DNA from: Deltaproteobacteria bacterium
GTDB lineage: Bacteria > Desulfobacterota > DSM-4660 > Desulfatiglandales > HGW-15
Assembly: GCA_019313825.1 (NCBI GenBank)
Contig: JAFDAM010000008.1
Span: 1-55,545, forward strand
Reading direction: 5' to 3'
Length of the DNA stretch: 55,545 nucleotides
Part shown: positions 45,201-53,955 of the stretch, piece after piece
Layout of the letters: each line of letters opens with the position of its first letter
How positions within the stretch are numbered: position 1 is the stretch's first letter
Position numbers and translations under genes: made by a program
The notes under the pieces: model-generated
Databases searched by the model: none
What the model saw: the letters and a program-made list of their open reading frames with translations, nothing else
What the model was told of the DNA's origin: nothing

Positions 45201-45718
45201 TCTACCTTAAACTGGTCGAGCAGGCCGTAGCTGAACTAAAGGGTGAGGAATATCATGAAGAGATCAATCCTGAGATTCATGTGGATATATCCGCGTATCT
45301 TCCGGAGGAGTACATCTCGGATATAGACGTCAGATTGAATCTATATCGCCGGCTGTCCAGCCTTAGGGAGGAATCCGATCTGAAGAACATAGCCGAGGAG
45401 ATTGTCGATCGTTTTGGCCCCCCTCCCGAGGTGGTATCCAACCTGCTAAGGGTTATGGATGTAAGGTTGGACCTGAAAAAGATGGTGGTAAACAGGCTTG
45501 ACGTAAAAAACGAGTCTCTGATATTTGCCTTCTCGCCTGCTACGACTGTTGAACCTGAGAGACTGGTAAAACTGGTAGAAGGTAAAAGGCATATGTTTCA
45601 CTTTCTCTCAGACACGAAGTTAAAGGTGAGGATACGCAAAGAATCAGCTATTGAAGCGCTTCTTGAGGCGAAACAGATCATTCAGGATTTTGCTCTAGTC
45701 CGGAACAGGCCCGCGTGA
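42221..45718 (+). CDS. mfd: Transcription-repair coupling factor
   Basis: A 1165-residue Mfd, a full-length transcription-repair coupling factor that removes stalled RNA polymerase and recruits UvrA. Order: UvrB-like N-terminal module (YDFPLYDISPLTGLSPHRNI, EIGGYLRTSLVEETGDYSVR), the RNAP-interacting CarD-like domain (LKVGDLVVHQDHGIGRYNGL), RecG-like helicase motor (CGDVGFGKTEVAIRAAFKAV, IDEEQRFGVKQKERLK, VDVLALTATPIPRTLHMSL, INEVDRFGLSQIYQLRGRVG) and the C-terminal UvrA-masking TRCF domain. It starts with ATGA overlapping the previous stop, so it is translationally coupled. Nothing is missing. Confidence 0.97.
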   Translation: MNAENRYIRKLKRWIEEGAGEIRVTGLSGAARAYFLAQLLIETERPSLIILPKAKDANRLFMELEFFLPESCVYAEPGERRLYDFPLYDISPLTGLSPHRNIISRRLQALYALTSEKGPIVITSIEAILFRILPKDAMINALEYFEEGEEIERDALLLRLEIGGYLRTSLVEETGDYSVRGGVIDIFSPFYSLPVRLEFWGDRLESIRHFDPVTQRSTGNLKEMLLLPSCEIIMDKENMKRARSMGRLPEQGAEGGGFPGQEAWLNHFYSRLDTLFDYFPPDGLITLIEPLRMENQQEGFLERVRADDEKYRREAGQRGTPFPETDGLILSGEEIGPLLERYQRIYFSELAVEKTEGIGRWSLDIRETYRVDEDLEVRLAEKGRVSMAPLAEKISKWMDLGSRVILVCRTEQQAGRLKEILHNYEVEVEEVVKNWYRVSARKGLSICLGRLSRGFAWPEIGIHVLSEDEIFGPKRSRARKRERAGEGALDWTAFSQLKVGDLVVHQDHGIGRYNGLSKMEMEQKVNDFVIIGYKGNDRLYIPADHISVLQKYVGSDERDPPLDRLGGRSWNLVKQKAKKSVREIAKQLVEVYALRRYRKGFAFSRPDYFFKEFEATFEHEETPDQIKAIDNVLSDMETERPMDRLICGDVGFGKTEVAIRAAFKAVMDGKQVALLIPTTVLAEQHYETFRKRMEPYQLKVGVVSRFKSRAEQKEIIAKTRSGKIDILIGTHRILQKDIGFKDLGLLIIDEEQRFGVKQKERLKKYRALVDVLALTATPIPRTLHMSLMGVRDLSMIETPPEERLAIRTYLSVYDEATIKRAIESEIERGGQVFFVHNRVKTIEKTAKEIIKLVPQARFAIAHGQMKKKVLEETMIRFLRKEIDVLVCTTIIESGLDIPSANTIIINEVDRFGLSQIYQLRGRVGRSAENAFAYLFLSSDSRMTREAEKRLKALMDFSHLGAGINLAMHDLKIRGGGNILGFSQTGHIAAIGYELYLKLVEQAVAELKGEEYHEEINPEIHVDISAYLPEEYISDIDVRLNLYRRLSSLREESDLKNIAEEIVDRFGPPPEVVSNLLRVMDVRLDLKKMVVNRLDVKNESLIFAFSPATTVEPERLVKLVEGKRHMFHFLSDTKLKVRIRKESAIEALLEAKQIIQDFALVRNRPA

Positions 45719-45884
45719 CCTTATTGTTCTTATCGCCAATGATTTCGACTGATTAAAGAAATTTGGAACATTGTTTTATTCTTGCAATTTTCAATATAAC
45801 TGTTAATCTAAGCAGTTAAAATAGATTTACACCCTATAGGTTTTGCCCGTGCTTGAGCCATGGACCAAAAGATCCATTAAGATA

Positions 45885-46829
45885 ATGATAATATCAAAAA
45901 GATCCTTCTATTTTATAATCGCAATATCTATAGCCCTTTCAGCCTGCAATATCTTTGACAACCCAGGTGACAGAGTCGTTATTACCGTGGGAAGCAGAGA
46001 AATCACGGAAGATGAGTTAAAAAAAGAGATCAGACAGATCACTTTTGAGATGGGGATCACTGATCAGGAAGCAAAACTTGGAATCAGATCTCTCATCAAA
46101 AAGATTATAGATAATTACCGTATTATGGAATATGGTAAAGAGAAAGGAATAACTGTCTCAGACGATGAACTGGAATCTGCCATTAAAGAGATAAAGAGAG
46201 ACTACCCGCCGGGAGTTTTCCGGGAGATACTCCTTCAAAGATACATTGATCCTAACGACTGGAAGGAAGGTTTAAGACAGGAACTCATCATCAAGAAGAT
46301 CATCACGAAGGCCACGGAAGACGTTTCGCCGGCGACCTTTCAAGAGACCAAACAGTATTATGAATCTCACCGGGATGAGTTTAAAAGACCTCAGACGGTA
46401 CGATTAAGACAGATAGTTACACGCACCAGGGATGAGGCTGAAAACATATTGAAGCAATTGGCTAAGGGGGAGGATATGGGTGAACTGGCCGCAAAATATT
46501 CCATTACTCCTGAGGCCAATGATGGAGGCGCGTTGGGGTGGTTTGCGAAAGGTGATATGGAAGAGTCTATGGAAAAAGTGGCTTTTTCGCTCCCAATCGG
46601 AAAAATCAGCGAAGTACTGGAGACACCTTACGGATTTCATATCTTTGAGGTACTCTCTAAACGCGCCGAAGGACATAATACACTGCCCGAATCATTGGCC
46701 GGGATTGAATCAAAGCTGTTTCTTGATAAAAAGGATGAATTTTACAGGAGATGGCTTAAAGAATTAAGGGACGACTCCCCTGTTAAGATAGATAAAAAGA
46801 TCTATTCGGATTGGAGTCTGGAAGGATGA
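45885..46829 (+). CDS. Peptidyl-prolyl isomerase lipoprotein (SurA/PrsA-like)
   Basis: A 314-residue exported lipoprotein: MIISKRSFYFIIAISIALSA followed by Cys21 is a clean lipobox. A helical SurA-N-type chaperone region (ITEDELKKEIRQI to about residue 160) precedes a parvulin domain (RPQTVRLRQIVTRTRDEAEN, FAKGDMEESMEKVAFSLPIG, VLETPYGFHIFEVL). It should assist folding of exported proteins at the outer or inner membrane surface. ATG 45885 is preferred over TTG 45843 because only it gives a proper signal peptide; the ribosome site is weak. Its stop overlaps the next gene's ATG, forming a pair of parvulin proteins. Confidence 0.88.
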   Translation: MIISKRSFYFIIAISIALSACNIFDNPGDRVVITVGSREITEDELKKEIRQITFEMGITDQEAKLGIRSLIKKIIDNYRIMEYGKEKGITVSDDELESAIKEIKRDYPPGVFREILLQRYIDPNDWKEGLRQELIIKKIITKATEDVSPATFQETKQYYESHRDEFKRPQTVRLRQIVTRTRDEAENILKQLAKGEDMGELAAKYSITPEANDGGALGWFAKGDMEESMEKVAFSLPIGKISEVLETPYGFHIFEVLSKRAEGHNTLPESLAGIESKLFLDKKDEFYRRWLKELRDDSPVKIDKKIYSDWSLEG

Positions 46830-47797
46830 ATGGTTTGAAATCAATATGCGCATTAATCTTTTCTGTTATTATTGTGGTCAGTTTTTCCCAATATGTCTCT
46901 GCCGAAACCAGCAATAGAGTGGTGGCTATAGTCAACAATGATGTGATCACCCTTTACGAGCTGAACAAAAAGATGGAGGAGATGACAGGCTTAACACCGA
47001 ATGAAATCAGTTCCAAGGATAAAAAAAGCTATCTTGACACAAGACAAAAAGTCCTGGAACTCCTGATTGATGAAAAGATCACTCAGGAGAAGATTCAGGA
47101 AATGAGGATTCAGGTATCATCAGACCAGGTTGATAATACCATTGAAAATATTAAGAAGACCAACCATGTGACCCATGAAGAACTGGTAGCCGGATTAAAG
47201 AGACAGGGAATAACCTATGAAAAGTATCGGGATATCATCAAGAAAGATCTTGAACGTAACAGGTTAATTCATTACGAAGTCAAGTCAAAGATCATTATCA
47301 GGGAAAAGCGGATCCTCCAGTATTACCAGAGGCATAAAGAGGAGTACTGCACAGAGGCCAAAGTTCATCTTGCGGGCATATTTCTGAATAATAAATCGGA
47401 TAACGAAAAGGGACTTCGTGAACTATCGAAAAAAGGTGAAGATATTCTGACCCGACTCAGAAAGGGTGAAGATTTCGGTAAACTGGCAAGAGAGTTTTCT
47501 GAAGGCCCGGGTGCGGATGAAGGGGGTGATCTGGGTAGGTTTGAGACAGATCAGCTTGACCCGGTACTCAGGAAAGCGCTTAAAGGCATACCTGAGGGCG
47601 GTGTCAGTAGTCCGATAATCAGAGGAAATGGGATTCAGATTATCAAGCTGGTCAATAGGGAAGTTTATAGAGTAAGGCCCTTTGAGGAAGTCAGGGACGC
47701 CATCAATGAAATCCTGTATAAAGAGGAAGTTGAAAAAAGATATACGGCATGGATTAAAAACCTGCGGGAAAACACCTATACCAAGATACTTTTTTGA
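46826..47797 (+). CDS. SurA-like periplasmic chaperone/peptidyl-prolyl isomerase
   Basis: A 323-residue periplasmic protein with a signal peptide cut after VSA at about residue 26. The SurA_N domain starts VVAIVNNDVITLYELNKKME and continues through LLIDEKITQEKIQEM. One parvulin domain follows (VHLAGIFLNNKS, GEDFGKLAREFSEGPGADEG, GDLGRFETDQLDPVLRKALK, GIPEGGVSSPIIRGNGIQII). E. coli SurA has two parvulin domains; one is common elsewhere. ATG 46826 overlaps the stop of the preceding isomerase (ATGA). Likely role: outer membrane protein biogenesis. Confidence 0.9.
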   Translation: MNGLKSICALIFSVIIVVSFSQYVSAETSNRVVAIVNNDVITLYELNKKMEEMTGLTPNEISSKDKKSYLDTRQKVLELLIDEKITQEKIQEMRIQVSSDQVDNTIENIKKTNHVTHEELVAGLKRQGITYEKYRDIIKKDLERNRLIHYEVKSKIIIREKRILQYYQRHKEEYCTEAKVHLAGIFLNNKSDNEKGLRELSKKGEDILTRLRKGEDFGKLAREFSEGPGADEGGDLGRFETDQLDPVLRKALKGIPEGGVSSPIIRGNGIQIIKLVNREVYRVRPFEEVRDAINEILYKEEVEKRYTAWIKNLRENTYTKILF

Positions 47798-47897
47798 TTA
47801 TACCAGTTTGTGCTTTGAAAATTTGCTGACTCATTGGATCATTTGAAAAGAGCTAAAATTACTTATAAACCAGATTTGCTGGTTTTTCGGGTCTAAT

Positions 47898-48842
47898 ATG
47901 TCTGATATTAAACAGGACGAGCCACGGAACAGTGAATTTGAGCCTCTAAAAGAGTTGGGTTTAGGGGCGCTTCTAAAGGATGAAAGGAAAAAGAAAGGAC
48001 TCAGCCTTGACGAGGTAGCCAAGATCACCCGACTTAGAAGACACTACCTTGATGCATTGGATAATGAGGACTGGGATAATCTCCCGGCCCCGGTCTTTAT
48101 TAAGGGTTTTATCAAGTCCTATGCCCAAACCCTCGGTCTGGATGAGAGGAACGCCCTGGATCTATATGAAAAGCTTACGCCTATTGAGGAAGAAGCTCCA
48201 AAACCGCTCGTAGAGCCCAAAAAATCAAGAAGTCGGGGTGTCTTTTTAGTCATATCTCTTCTTGTCATAGTCATGGCTGTGACAGTCTATCTGTGGACAG
48301 GCCAACAAGCACCCGTGCCTGATAATCGAGAAAACCTGCTGGAAAGCCGGGAAGAGGTGGGCGGGCAACCATCTACCCTGAAGATAGAGGAACCGGAACC
48401 CGTAGAAGAGCAGTTTTCAGGCCCCATTGAGCAGGAACCTGATGCTGAATCTTCCAAGGCAGATAAACCAGCCGGGGCGGATAAGCCACAAGAATTGCAG
48501 GTAGCACAAAGACCATTACCGCCCGTTGTTGAAGAGATTGCGCCCGATTATCCATCTTCTGAACCTGCTGCTGCCGTTGATCGGCTTGTCCTCACCGGTA
48601 TCGTAAATATGAGGACCTATATAAAGATATATATCGACGATATGTTGCCGAAGGAATACATCTTTCACCCCGGTAGCAGGCCGCAATGGGAGGCAAGAGA
48701 GGGTTTTGATATCCTGGTGGGCAACGCGGCTGGGATAGAGTTTGATATTAACGGAAAAAGGATTAAAGATCTTGGGGGCCTTGGCAAGGTGGTCAGGGTA
48801 AGGTTCCCGGAGGATTTTGAATCAAATATTTATGAGGACTAA
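47898..48842 (+). CDS. RodZ-like HTH membrane protein with DUF4115 domain
   Basis: A 314-residue bitopic protein. An N-terminal Cro-type helix-turn-helix (LGALLKDERKKKGLSLDEVA, KITRLRRHYLDALDNEDW) is followed by the conserved PVFIKGFIKSYAQTLGLD, a basic stop (KKSRSRG) and one membrane helix at about residues 113-132 (VFLVISLLVIVMAVTVYLW). A Pro/Glu-rich periplasmic linker precedes the DUF4115 beta domain (LTGIVNMRTYIKIYIDDMLP). RodZ ties MreB filaments to the wall elongation machinery; the HTH contacts MreB rather than DNA. No mreB is nearby, so the role is inferred from architecture. The tyrS start follows directly. Confidence 0.85.
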   Translation: MSDIKQDEPRNSEFEPLKELGLGALLKDERKKKGLSLDEVAKITRLRRHYLDALDNEDWDNLPAPVFIKGFIKSYAQTLGLDERNALDLYEKLTPIEEEAPKPLVEPKKSRSRGVFLVISLLVIVMAVTVYLWTGQQAPVPDNRENLLESREEVGGQPSTLKIEEPEPVEEQFSGPIEQEPDAESSKADKPAGADKPQELQVAQRPLPPVVEEIAPDYPSSEPAAAVDRLVLTGIVNMRTYIKIYIDDMLPKEYIFHPGSRPQWEAREGFDILVGNAAGIEFDINGKRIKDLGGLGKVVRVRFPEDFESNIYED

Positions 48843-48843
48843 A

Positions 48844-50073
48844 TTGCAGAATACATTTGATATATTTGAAGAGAGGGGTTTTTTTGAGCAGGTAACTGAC
48901 CGAGATCTGGTCCGTGATCTTTTAGAGAGTCCAACCACATGCTATATCGGGTTTGATCCGACCGCAAAGAGTCTCCATCTGGGGAACCTTGTGCCCATCA
49001 TGTCCCTGGCGCATATGCAAAGGGCAGGGCACAGGCCCATTGCCGTTGTGGGAGGCGGCACTACCCTTGTGGGAGATCCAAGCGGTAAGACAGAGATGCG
49101 CCCTGTTATGACCAGGGAAGAGATCGAAAAAAATGCGGATGGCATCAAGGAACAGCTATCCCGGTTCATCGATTTCAGTGATGGTAAGGCCATCATGGTA
49201 AACAACGCGGACTGGCTGGTTGAACTGAACTATATCGATTTTTTACGGGACATAGGACGCCACTTCAGCGTCAACAGGATGTTAACCGCTGAGAGCTACA
49301 AGGCCCGGTTAAAGACCGGTCTTAATTTTATTGAGTTTAATTACATGCTCCTTCAGGCCTATGACTTCTGGTATCTCTTTAAACATTACGATTGTCGCAT
49401 TCAGATGGGCGGTAATGATCAGTGGGGAAATATCCTGGCAGGAGCGGATCTGACAAGACGACTGGAAGGGGAGACGATCCATGGTCTCACATTTCCTCTT
49501 ATAACGACCTCATCCGGAATCAAGATGGGCAAGACGCACAAAGGCGCGGTATGGCTTGATGCGGAATTAACCTCCCCCTATGATTACTACCAATACTGGA
49601 TAAATCAGGAAGACAAGGATGTGGCGCGTTTTCTGGCCCTTTACACATTTCTTCCCATGGACGAGATTCGCAGGCTCGGAGCCATCGAAGGAGCGGACAT
49701 CAGGCAAGCAAAGGAAGCGCTGGCCTATGAGGCTACCAAACTGTGTCACGGCCAACAGGAAGCGGAAAAGGCAAAAACCGCCGCGCAACAGCTTTTCGGA
49801 GGAGACAGCTCCCAATTATCCGAATCCGTTCCCAGCTATGCCCTAGATGCCGGAGAACTGGACCATGGGACCCCTGCTTACATCCTGCTTGAAAAGACAG
49901 GTCTATGCGGAACCAGGTCTGAGGCACGTCGTCTGATCTCTCAGGGTGGAGGGTATATCAACAACCGGAAAATAGAGTCCTTTGACCGGATTATTGATCT
50001 TAAAGATATGGTGGATGACTCTATATTATTGAGGGCGGGGAAAAAAAGATATATCAAAATAACCATTCAATAA
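48844..50073 (+). CDS. tyrS: Tyrosyl-tRNA synthetase
   Basis: A class I aminoacyl-tRNA synthetase of about 409 residues. HIGH signature: SLHLGNLVPIMS; KMSKS-like signature: SGIKMGKTHKGAVWLD (KMGKT is usual in this TyrRS branch). Tyrosine-pocket segments MLLQAYDFWYLF and GGNDQWGNILAGADLTRR are present. A C-terminal S4 domain (KTGLCGTRSEARRLISQGG, YINNRKIESFD) binds tRNA. TTG 48844 has GAGGA at 48834-48838; ATG 48832, overlapping the rodZ-like end, is the alternative and adds four residues. It sits tightly behind the RodZ-like gene. Confidence 0.95.
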   Translation: MQNTFDIFEERGFFEQVTDRDLVRDLLESPTTCYIGFDPTAKSLHLGNLVPIMSLAHMQRAGHRPIAVVGGGTTLVGDPSGKTEMRPVMTREEIEKNADGIKEQLSRFIDFSDGKAIMVNNADWLVELNYIDFLRDIGRHFSVNRMLTAESYKARLKTGLNFIEFNYMLLQAYDFWYLFKHYDCRIQMGGNDQWGNILAGADLTRRLEGETIHGLTFPLITTSSGIKMGKTHKGAVWLDAELTSPYDYYQYWINQEDKDVARFLALYTFLPMDEIRRLGAIEGADIRQAKEALAYEATKLCHGQQEAEKAKTAAQQLFGGDSSQLSESVPSYALDAGELDHGTPAYILLEKTGLCGTRSEARRLISQGGGYINNRKIESFDRIIDLKDMVDDSILLRAGKKRYIKITIQ

Positions 50074-50352
50074 ACCTCAATGGACTATCCTGTGAGATCG
50101 CATCCCGAGGCCATAAGCCTGTTGTTTGCAGGCGAATTACCCGTGTCAACCCTTATAAGCAATCAAGATATTGAAACACCATAGAATAATAGATGGTAGG
50201 ACTTAGTTCACTGAGCATAATATTTGGAATAATGGTATAATGATTCGAAACTGATTTTAATTACGCCGTTATATCAATTGCGAGGAATAACCAAGGCCTC
50301 GGAATATCCTTTTAAATTCAACATGTTGCAAGATATTCAGGGCGTTTGTTTG

Positions 50353-51333
50353 ATGGGAAAAACCGAAAAAACAGATATCGAAAGAGAGGAATTATCTGAA
50401 GAGATGGACGACCATACTCCGTCTGTTCCGCCGGATCTCAGCCCGGTGGTTCAAATTGAGGACAGGGCCCTTGTGCAGTACGATCCCCTTCAGATGTACC
50501 TGCTGGAGATCAAGAATTATAACCTGTTGACCAGGGAAGAGGAAGTGGAACTGGGCATCAGGGTAAAGGAGAAAAAAGATCAGAAGGCCGCCTACAGGCT
50601 TGTTACGTCCAACCTGAGGCTCGTTGTAAAGATCGCCATGGATTTTCATCGATACTGGACAAAGAGCCTTCTGGATCTCATTCAAGAGGGGAATGTGGGC
50701 CTGTTGAAGGCAGTACAGAAATTCGATCCCTACCGAGGTATAAAATTTTCATATTATTCCTCATTCTGGATCAAGGCCTACATGTTAAAATTCATTATGG
50801 AAAACTGGAAACTGGTCAAGATCGGCACCACCCAGACCCAGCGCAAGCTGTTTTTTAACCTGAGCAAGGAGAGAGACAGGCTTCTCGCGGAAGGATTCGC
50901 CCCCGAACCAAAACTCCTGGCAGAACGGCTGGATGTGAGAGAAGAGGATGTTCAGGAGATGTCCCTTCGCTTGGGAGGCGGTGATGTCTCTCTAAATGCC
51001 CCTATAGGAGATAACGGTAAAGAGGAATACGGCGCACTTCTGGCGGATCAATCTGTAGACCTGGATGAACAGATCTCCGAGGTCGAGAGCAGATCAATAC
51101 TTCTCGACAAGTTGAAAGAATACAGGGGGCAATTATCTGAAAAGGAACTGGATATATTTGACAATCGTATAATGTCTGAAAATCCCGCGACACTCCAGAA
51201 ATTGGGAGATAAATATAATATCTCCCGCGAGAGGGTCCGGCAGATCCAGGCAAGGATCATTAAAAATATCAAAAAATGGCTTACGGAAGAGATCCCAAAC
51301 TTTGAAAAGGAATATTCTGATTTTCTCAAATGA
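50353..51333 (+). CDS. RpoH-like sigma-32 family sigma factor
   Basis: A sigma70-family factor of 326 residues from ATG 50353. Region 1.2/2: DPLQMYLLEIKNYNLLTREE, ASNLRLVVKIAM-type helix and DLIQEGNVGLLKAVQKFDPY; the region 2.4 segment includes SSFWIKAYMLKFIMENWKLV. QRKLFFNL is the RpoH box that distinguishes sigma-32 from sigma-70. Region 4 ends with an HTH (TLQKLGDKYNISRERVRQIQ). It should direct heat-shock or envelope-stress genes. The TTG at 50278 gives a longer frame but no better start. The 279-base spacer before it shows no clear promoter. It overlaps the next gene by 4 bases. Confidence 0.88.
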   Translation: MGKTEKTDIEREELSEEMDDHTPSVPPDLSPVVQIEDRALVQYDPLQMYLLEIKNYNLLTREEEVELGIRVKEKKDQKAAYRLVTSNLRLVVKIAMDFHRYWTKSLLDLIQEGNVGLLKAVQKFDPYRGIKFSYYSSFWIKAYMLKFIMENWKLVKIGTTQTQRKLFFNLSKERDRLLAEGFAPEPKLLAERLDVREEDVQEMSLRLGGGDVSLNAPIGDNGKEEYGALLADQSVDLDEQISEVESRSILLDKLKEYRGQLSEKELDIFDNRIMSENPATLQKLGDKYNISRERVRQIQARIIKNIKKWLTEEIPNFEKEYSDFLK

Positions 51334-53105
51334 AACAGATGAAAATAACAAAGTATCTTAGGCCTGTCGTCTATCCCGCCCTAGTCCTTCTATTGGGAAC
51401 AGTCTTCTCCTGTGCGGAGATTACACCGAAACCGCCAATAGTGGCGCCTGTTAAAATTCCGAAAGAAGTCAAGACACCTGAAAAAAAGACACCTGCAAAA
51501 AAGCGGGGTATACTCCAGGATGCGTATACAAATTTCACATTAGCTTCTCTTTATATGTCACATGGCCGCCACAAAGAGGCCAGGGATCACCTGTCCAAGG
51601 CCGTCAAGGATGATCCGGACTCTATCTACCTGAATATAAAGATGGCTATTCTTCTGCAAAGATTGAAAGATTACAAGGGGGCGGCCAAATATGCACAAAG
51701 GAGTCTGGAGCTTGATCCTAATGATATCAATGCGCACATACTATTGGCAGATATACACTCCGCTTCGGGGGATGAGGAATCCGCGATAAAAGAGTATAAT
51801 AATATTCTCGAACTCGAACCCGATCATCAAAGAGTGAGGATGGTCCTGGCGACCATCTTTATCAGAAAAAGACAATATAATGATGCATTGAATCATCTGG
51901 ATATACTGATACAACAGAATCCGGATCTGATTATTGCCCATTACTACCGGGGCAGGATACATCTGGAATCAGGGAATAATCAGGAGGCAGAGAAGAGTTA
52001 TCTTCATACCCTTGAATTAAGCAAGAGTATGGAACCAGCTCTCTTTGATCTGGCCAGTCTGTATCAGAGGCAGAAGCGCTATGAAGAGGCTGAGGAAATC
52101 TATAAAAAGTTATTGATATTATACCCGGCCAATATAGTCGCAAAAGAGAGACTTATCAATATCTACCATACGCTCGGTGAGGAAGAAAAAGTCCAGGAAC
52201 TGGTGGAAAAGATAAAGGAAGAATCAAAACCAGGAGATCCGAGACGTCAAATTCTTGGCCTTACCTATCTTCGGCATGGCAGGCTTGATGAAGCCATCAC
52301 CGAACTTGATTTAATTGTTTCAGCCTGGCCACAGGATTACAAGTCCAGATACTACATTGCCTTGGCCTACGAAGAAAAAGGAGAAGCGGAAAAGGCCCTT
52401 GAGCACTTCAGGTTGATAAAAAAGGGAACCGAGTATTACATCAATTCCAGTATACATATGGCTTACATCCTGGAGGACCGGAAAGAGTACGACAAAGCCA
52501 TTGATGTCATTAATAAGGCAATTGAAGCGAAAAAAGGGGAGATTGAACTCTATCTGGTGCTGGCCTCTCTCTTTGAGACACAAAAAGAATACGGAAAGGC
52601 CTTGAAGGCTATAGAAGATGGCCTCCAACAGGATGATAAGGACATCGAGCTCATATTCCGACAGGGCGTTGTGCTGGATAAGTCGGGGGATAAAAAGAGC
52701 TCTCTCGAGAAGATGAGAAGGATCTTGGAGATCACGCCTGATCACGCGGACGCCCTTAATTATATAGGCTATTCCTATGCTGAGCAGGGGATAAAACTGG
52801 ATGAGGCCATGGATCTGATACAGAAGGCCTTGGAGATTAAACCGAACAGCGGTTATATCATAGACAGCCTTGGTTGGGTCTATTACCAGAAGGGGCAATA
52901 TAACGAGGCCTTAAACTCTCTGGAAAAGGCCTTCAACTTAATTCCGACCGATCCTACCATTGCCGAACATTTGGGCGATGTCTATTTAATAAAGAAAGCC
53001 TATCCGAAATCCCTTGAGATGTATCAAAAGGCCTTGTCCCTGAAGCACCTCCAAGAGGATAAGATCAAAGAGAAGATCAAAGAGGTGAATAAATTTTTAA
53101 AGTAA
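51330..53105 (+). CDS. TPR-repeat lipoprotein
   Basis: A 591-residue envelope lipoprotein: signal peptide ending LLLGTVFSC with Cys28, then a Lys/Pro-rich spacer (EVKTPEKKTPAKKRG) and about 14 TPR units from residue 60 to the end (YLNIKMAILLQRLKDYKGAA, SLELDPNDINAHILLADIHS, and so on). It is a scaffold, with no enzyme domain. The ATG 51330 overlaps the stop of the sigma factor (ATGA), so it is co-translated with it; the next gene, a LolB-like lipoprotein, begins inside its last codons. A role in outer membrane assembly or lipoprotein sorting is suggested by this neighbour but not shown. Confidence 0.87.
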   Translation: MKQMKITKYLRPVVYPALVLLLGTVFSCAEITPKPPIVAPVKIPKEVKTPEKKTPAKKRGILQDAYTNFTLASLYMSHGRHKEARDHLSKAVKDDPDSIYLNIKMAILLQRLKDYKGAAKYAQRSLELDPNDINAHILLADIHSASGDEESAIKEYNNILELEPDHQRVRMVLATIFIRKRQYNDALNHLDILIQQNPDLIIAHYYRGRIHLESGNNQEAEKSYLHTLELSKSMEPALFDLASLYQRQKRYEEAEEIYKKLLILYPANIVAKERLINIYHTLGEEEKVQELVEKIKEESKPGDPRRQILGLTYLRHGRLDEAITELDLIVSAWPQDYKSRYYIALAYEEKGEAEKALEHFRLIKKGTEYYINSSIHMAYILEDRKEYDKAIDVINKAIEAKKGEIELYLVLASLFETQKEYGKALKAIEDGLQQDDKDIELIFRQGVVLDKSGDKKSSLEKMRRILEITPDHADALNYIGYSYAEQGIKLDEAMDLIQKALEIKPNSGYIIDSLGWVYYQKGQYNEALNSLEKAFNLIPTDPTIAEHLGDVYLIKKAYPKSLEMYQKALSLKHLQEDKIKEKIKEVNKFLK

Positions 53106-53881
53106 TTATCCTGATAACATCTCTTATCTTCATCCTTTTCCCGGGCTGCGCCACTATTTACGGGCCCGCTCCAGGGGAGCCTCTCAGTATTCATGAGGCA
53201 ACTGCCGTTATCTCAAGGATTCGGGATCAGGCAAAGAAGGTCTCTTCTTTTTATACCCACGGCAGTATATCGGTAAAAGACTGGAAATGGGAATCAGAGG
53301 CCGATATCCTGATAGCCGGAATCAAGAATCCTCTCAGAATAAAGATCGAGATCACCCATCCATGGGGGCGGCCCATTCTTCATATCCTGATCGATAATGA
53401 GAGACTTAAGGTCATCTCCTTTAACGAAAAAAGACTATATCTTGGCGATTTTACACCCGACTCGTTATCACGATTTTTCCCGGGAAAGCTGTTCGACACT
53501 GATCTGATCTGGGCCGTATTAAGGGGATATCCTCACCTCATAAAGCATGACAGTATCTCATCCCTCAAGGCAAATCAGATCAGCCTGCTAAATCAGAAAG
53601 AGAGGGAGATAATCGATCTTTTTCCGGAAAGCCTTCTCCCCGGACTTGTCTCCTTTCCCGCACAACAGGTTAATCTGGCCTTTTCAGAATTTCAGGATAC
53701 TGACGGTATCTATTACGCGCGGGAAGTAAGGGTGAATAGTATTAAAGATAAGAGAACTCTTGTCCTTAAAAATAGGAAAATGGTCTTCAACAAAGCCATC
53801 CCTGAGCAGATCTTTACCTTAAAAAAACCGCCGATGTTTGAGACCGTCTACCTGGAAGAGAACATTGATAGTGTAAAATAA
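53093..53881 (+). CDS. LolB/DUF4292-like outer membrane lipoprotein, apparent ATT start
   Basis: A reading frame of 262 residues. The first in-frame stop upstream is TAA at 53090, so no ATG, GTG or TTG precedes the signal peptide; the first usable codon is ATT 53093, with AGAGGTGA at 53081-53088. The product I-FKVIILITSLIFILFPGC has a perfect lipobox (Cys19). The mature part (VSSFYTHGSISVKDWKWESE, KIEITHPWGRPILHILIDNE, KRLYLGDFTPDSLSRFFPGK) fits a LolB-like beta-barrel fold as in DUF4292. It overlaps the TPR lipoprotein gene by 13 bases. Rare ATT starts are known (infC, pcnB). Confidence 0.72.
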   Translation: MFKVIILITSLIFILFPGCATIYGPAPGEPLSIHEATAVISRIRDQAKKVSSFYTHGSISVKDWKWESEADILIAGIKNPLRIKIEITHPWGRPILHILIDNERLKVISFNEKRLYLGDFTPDSLSRFFPGKLFDTDLIWAVLRGYPHLIKHDSISSLKANQISLLNQKEREIIDLFPESLLPGLVSFPAQQVNLAFSEFQDTDGIYYAREVRVNSIKDKRTLVLKNRKMVFNKAIPEQIFTLKKPPMFETVYLEENIDSVK

Positions 53882-53955
53882 TTGACTTCTGGTAGCTTTC
53901 TGCTGAATCAATGTGAAACAGATTGTGCGGGCTGAGAGTTAAGGGTTTGGAGGCC

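Noticed and set aside
49500-49560. KMGKT in place of KMSKS in TyrRS as a defect
   Set aside because: Variation at this position is normal in TyrRS enzymes.
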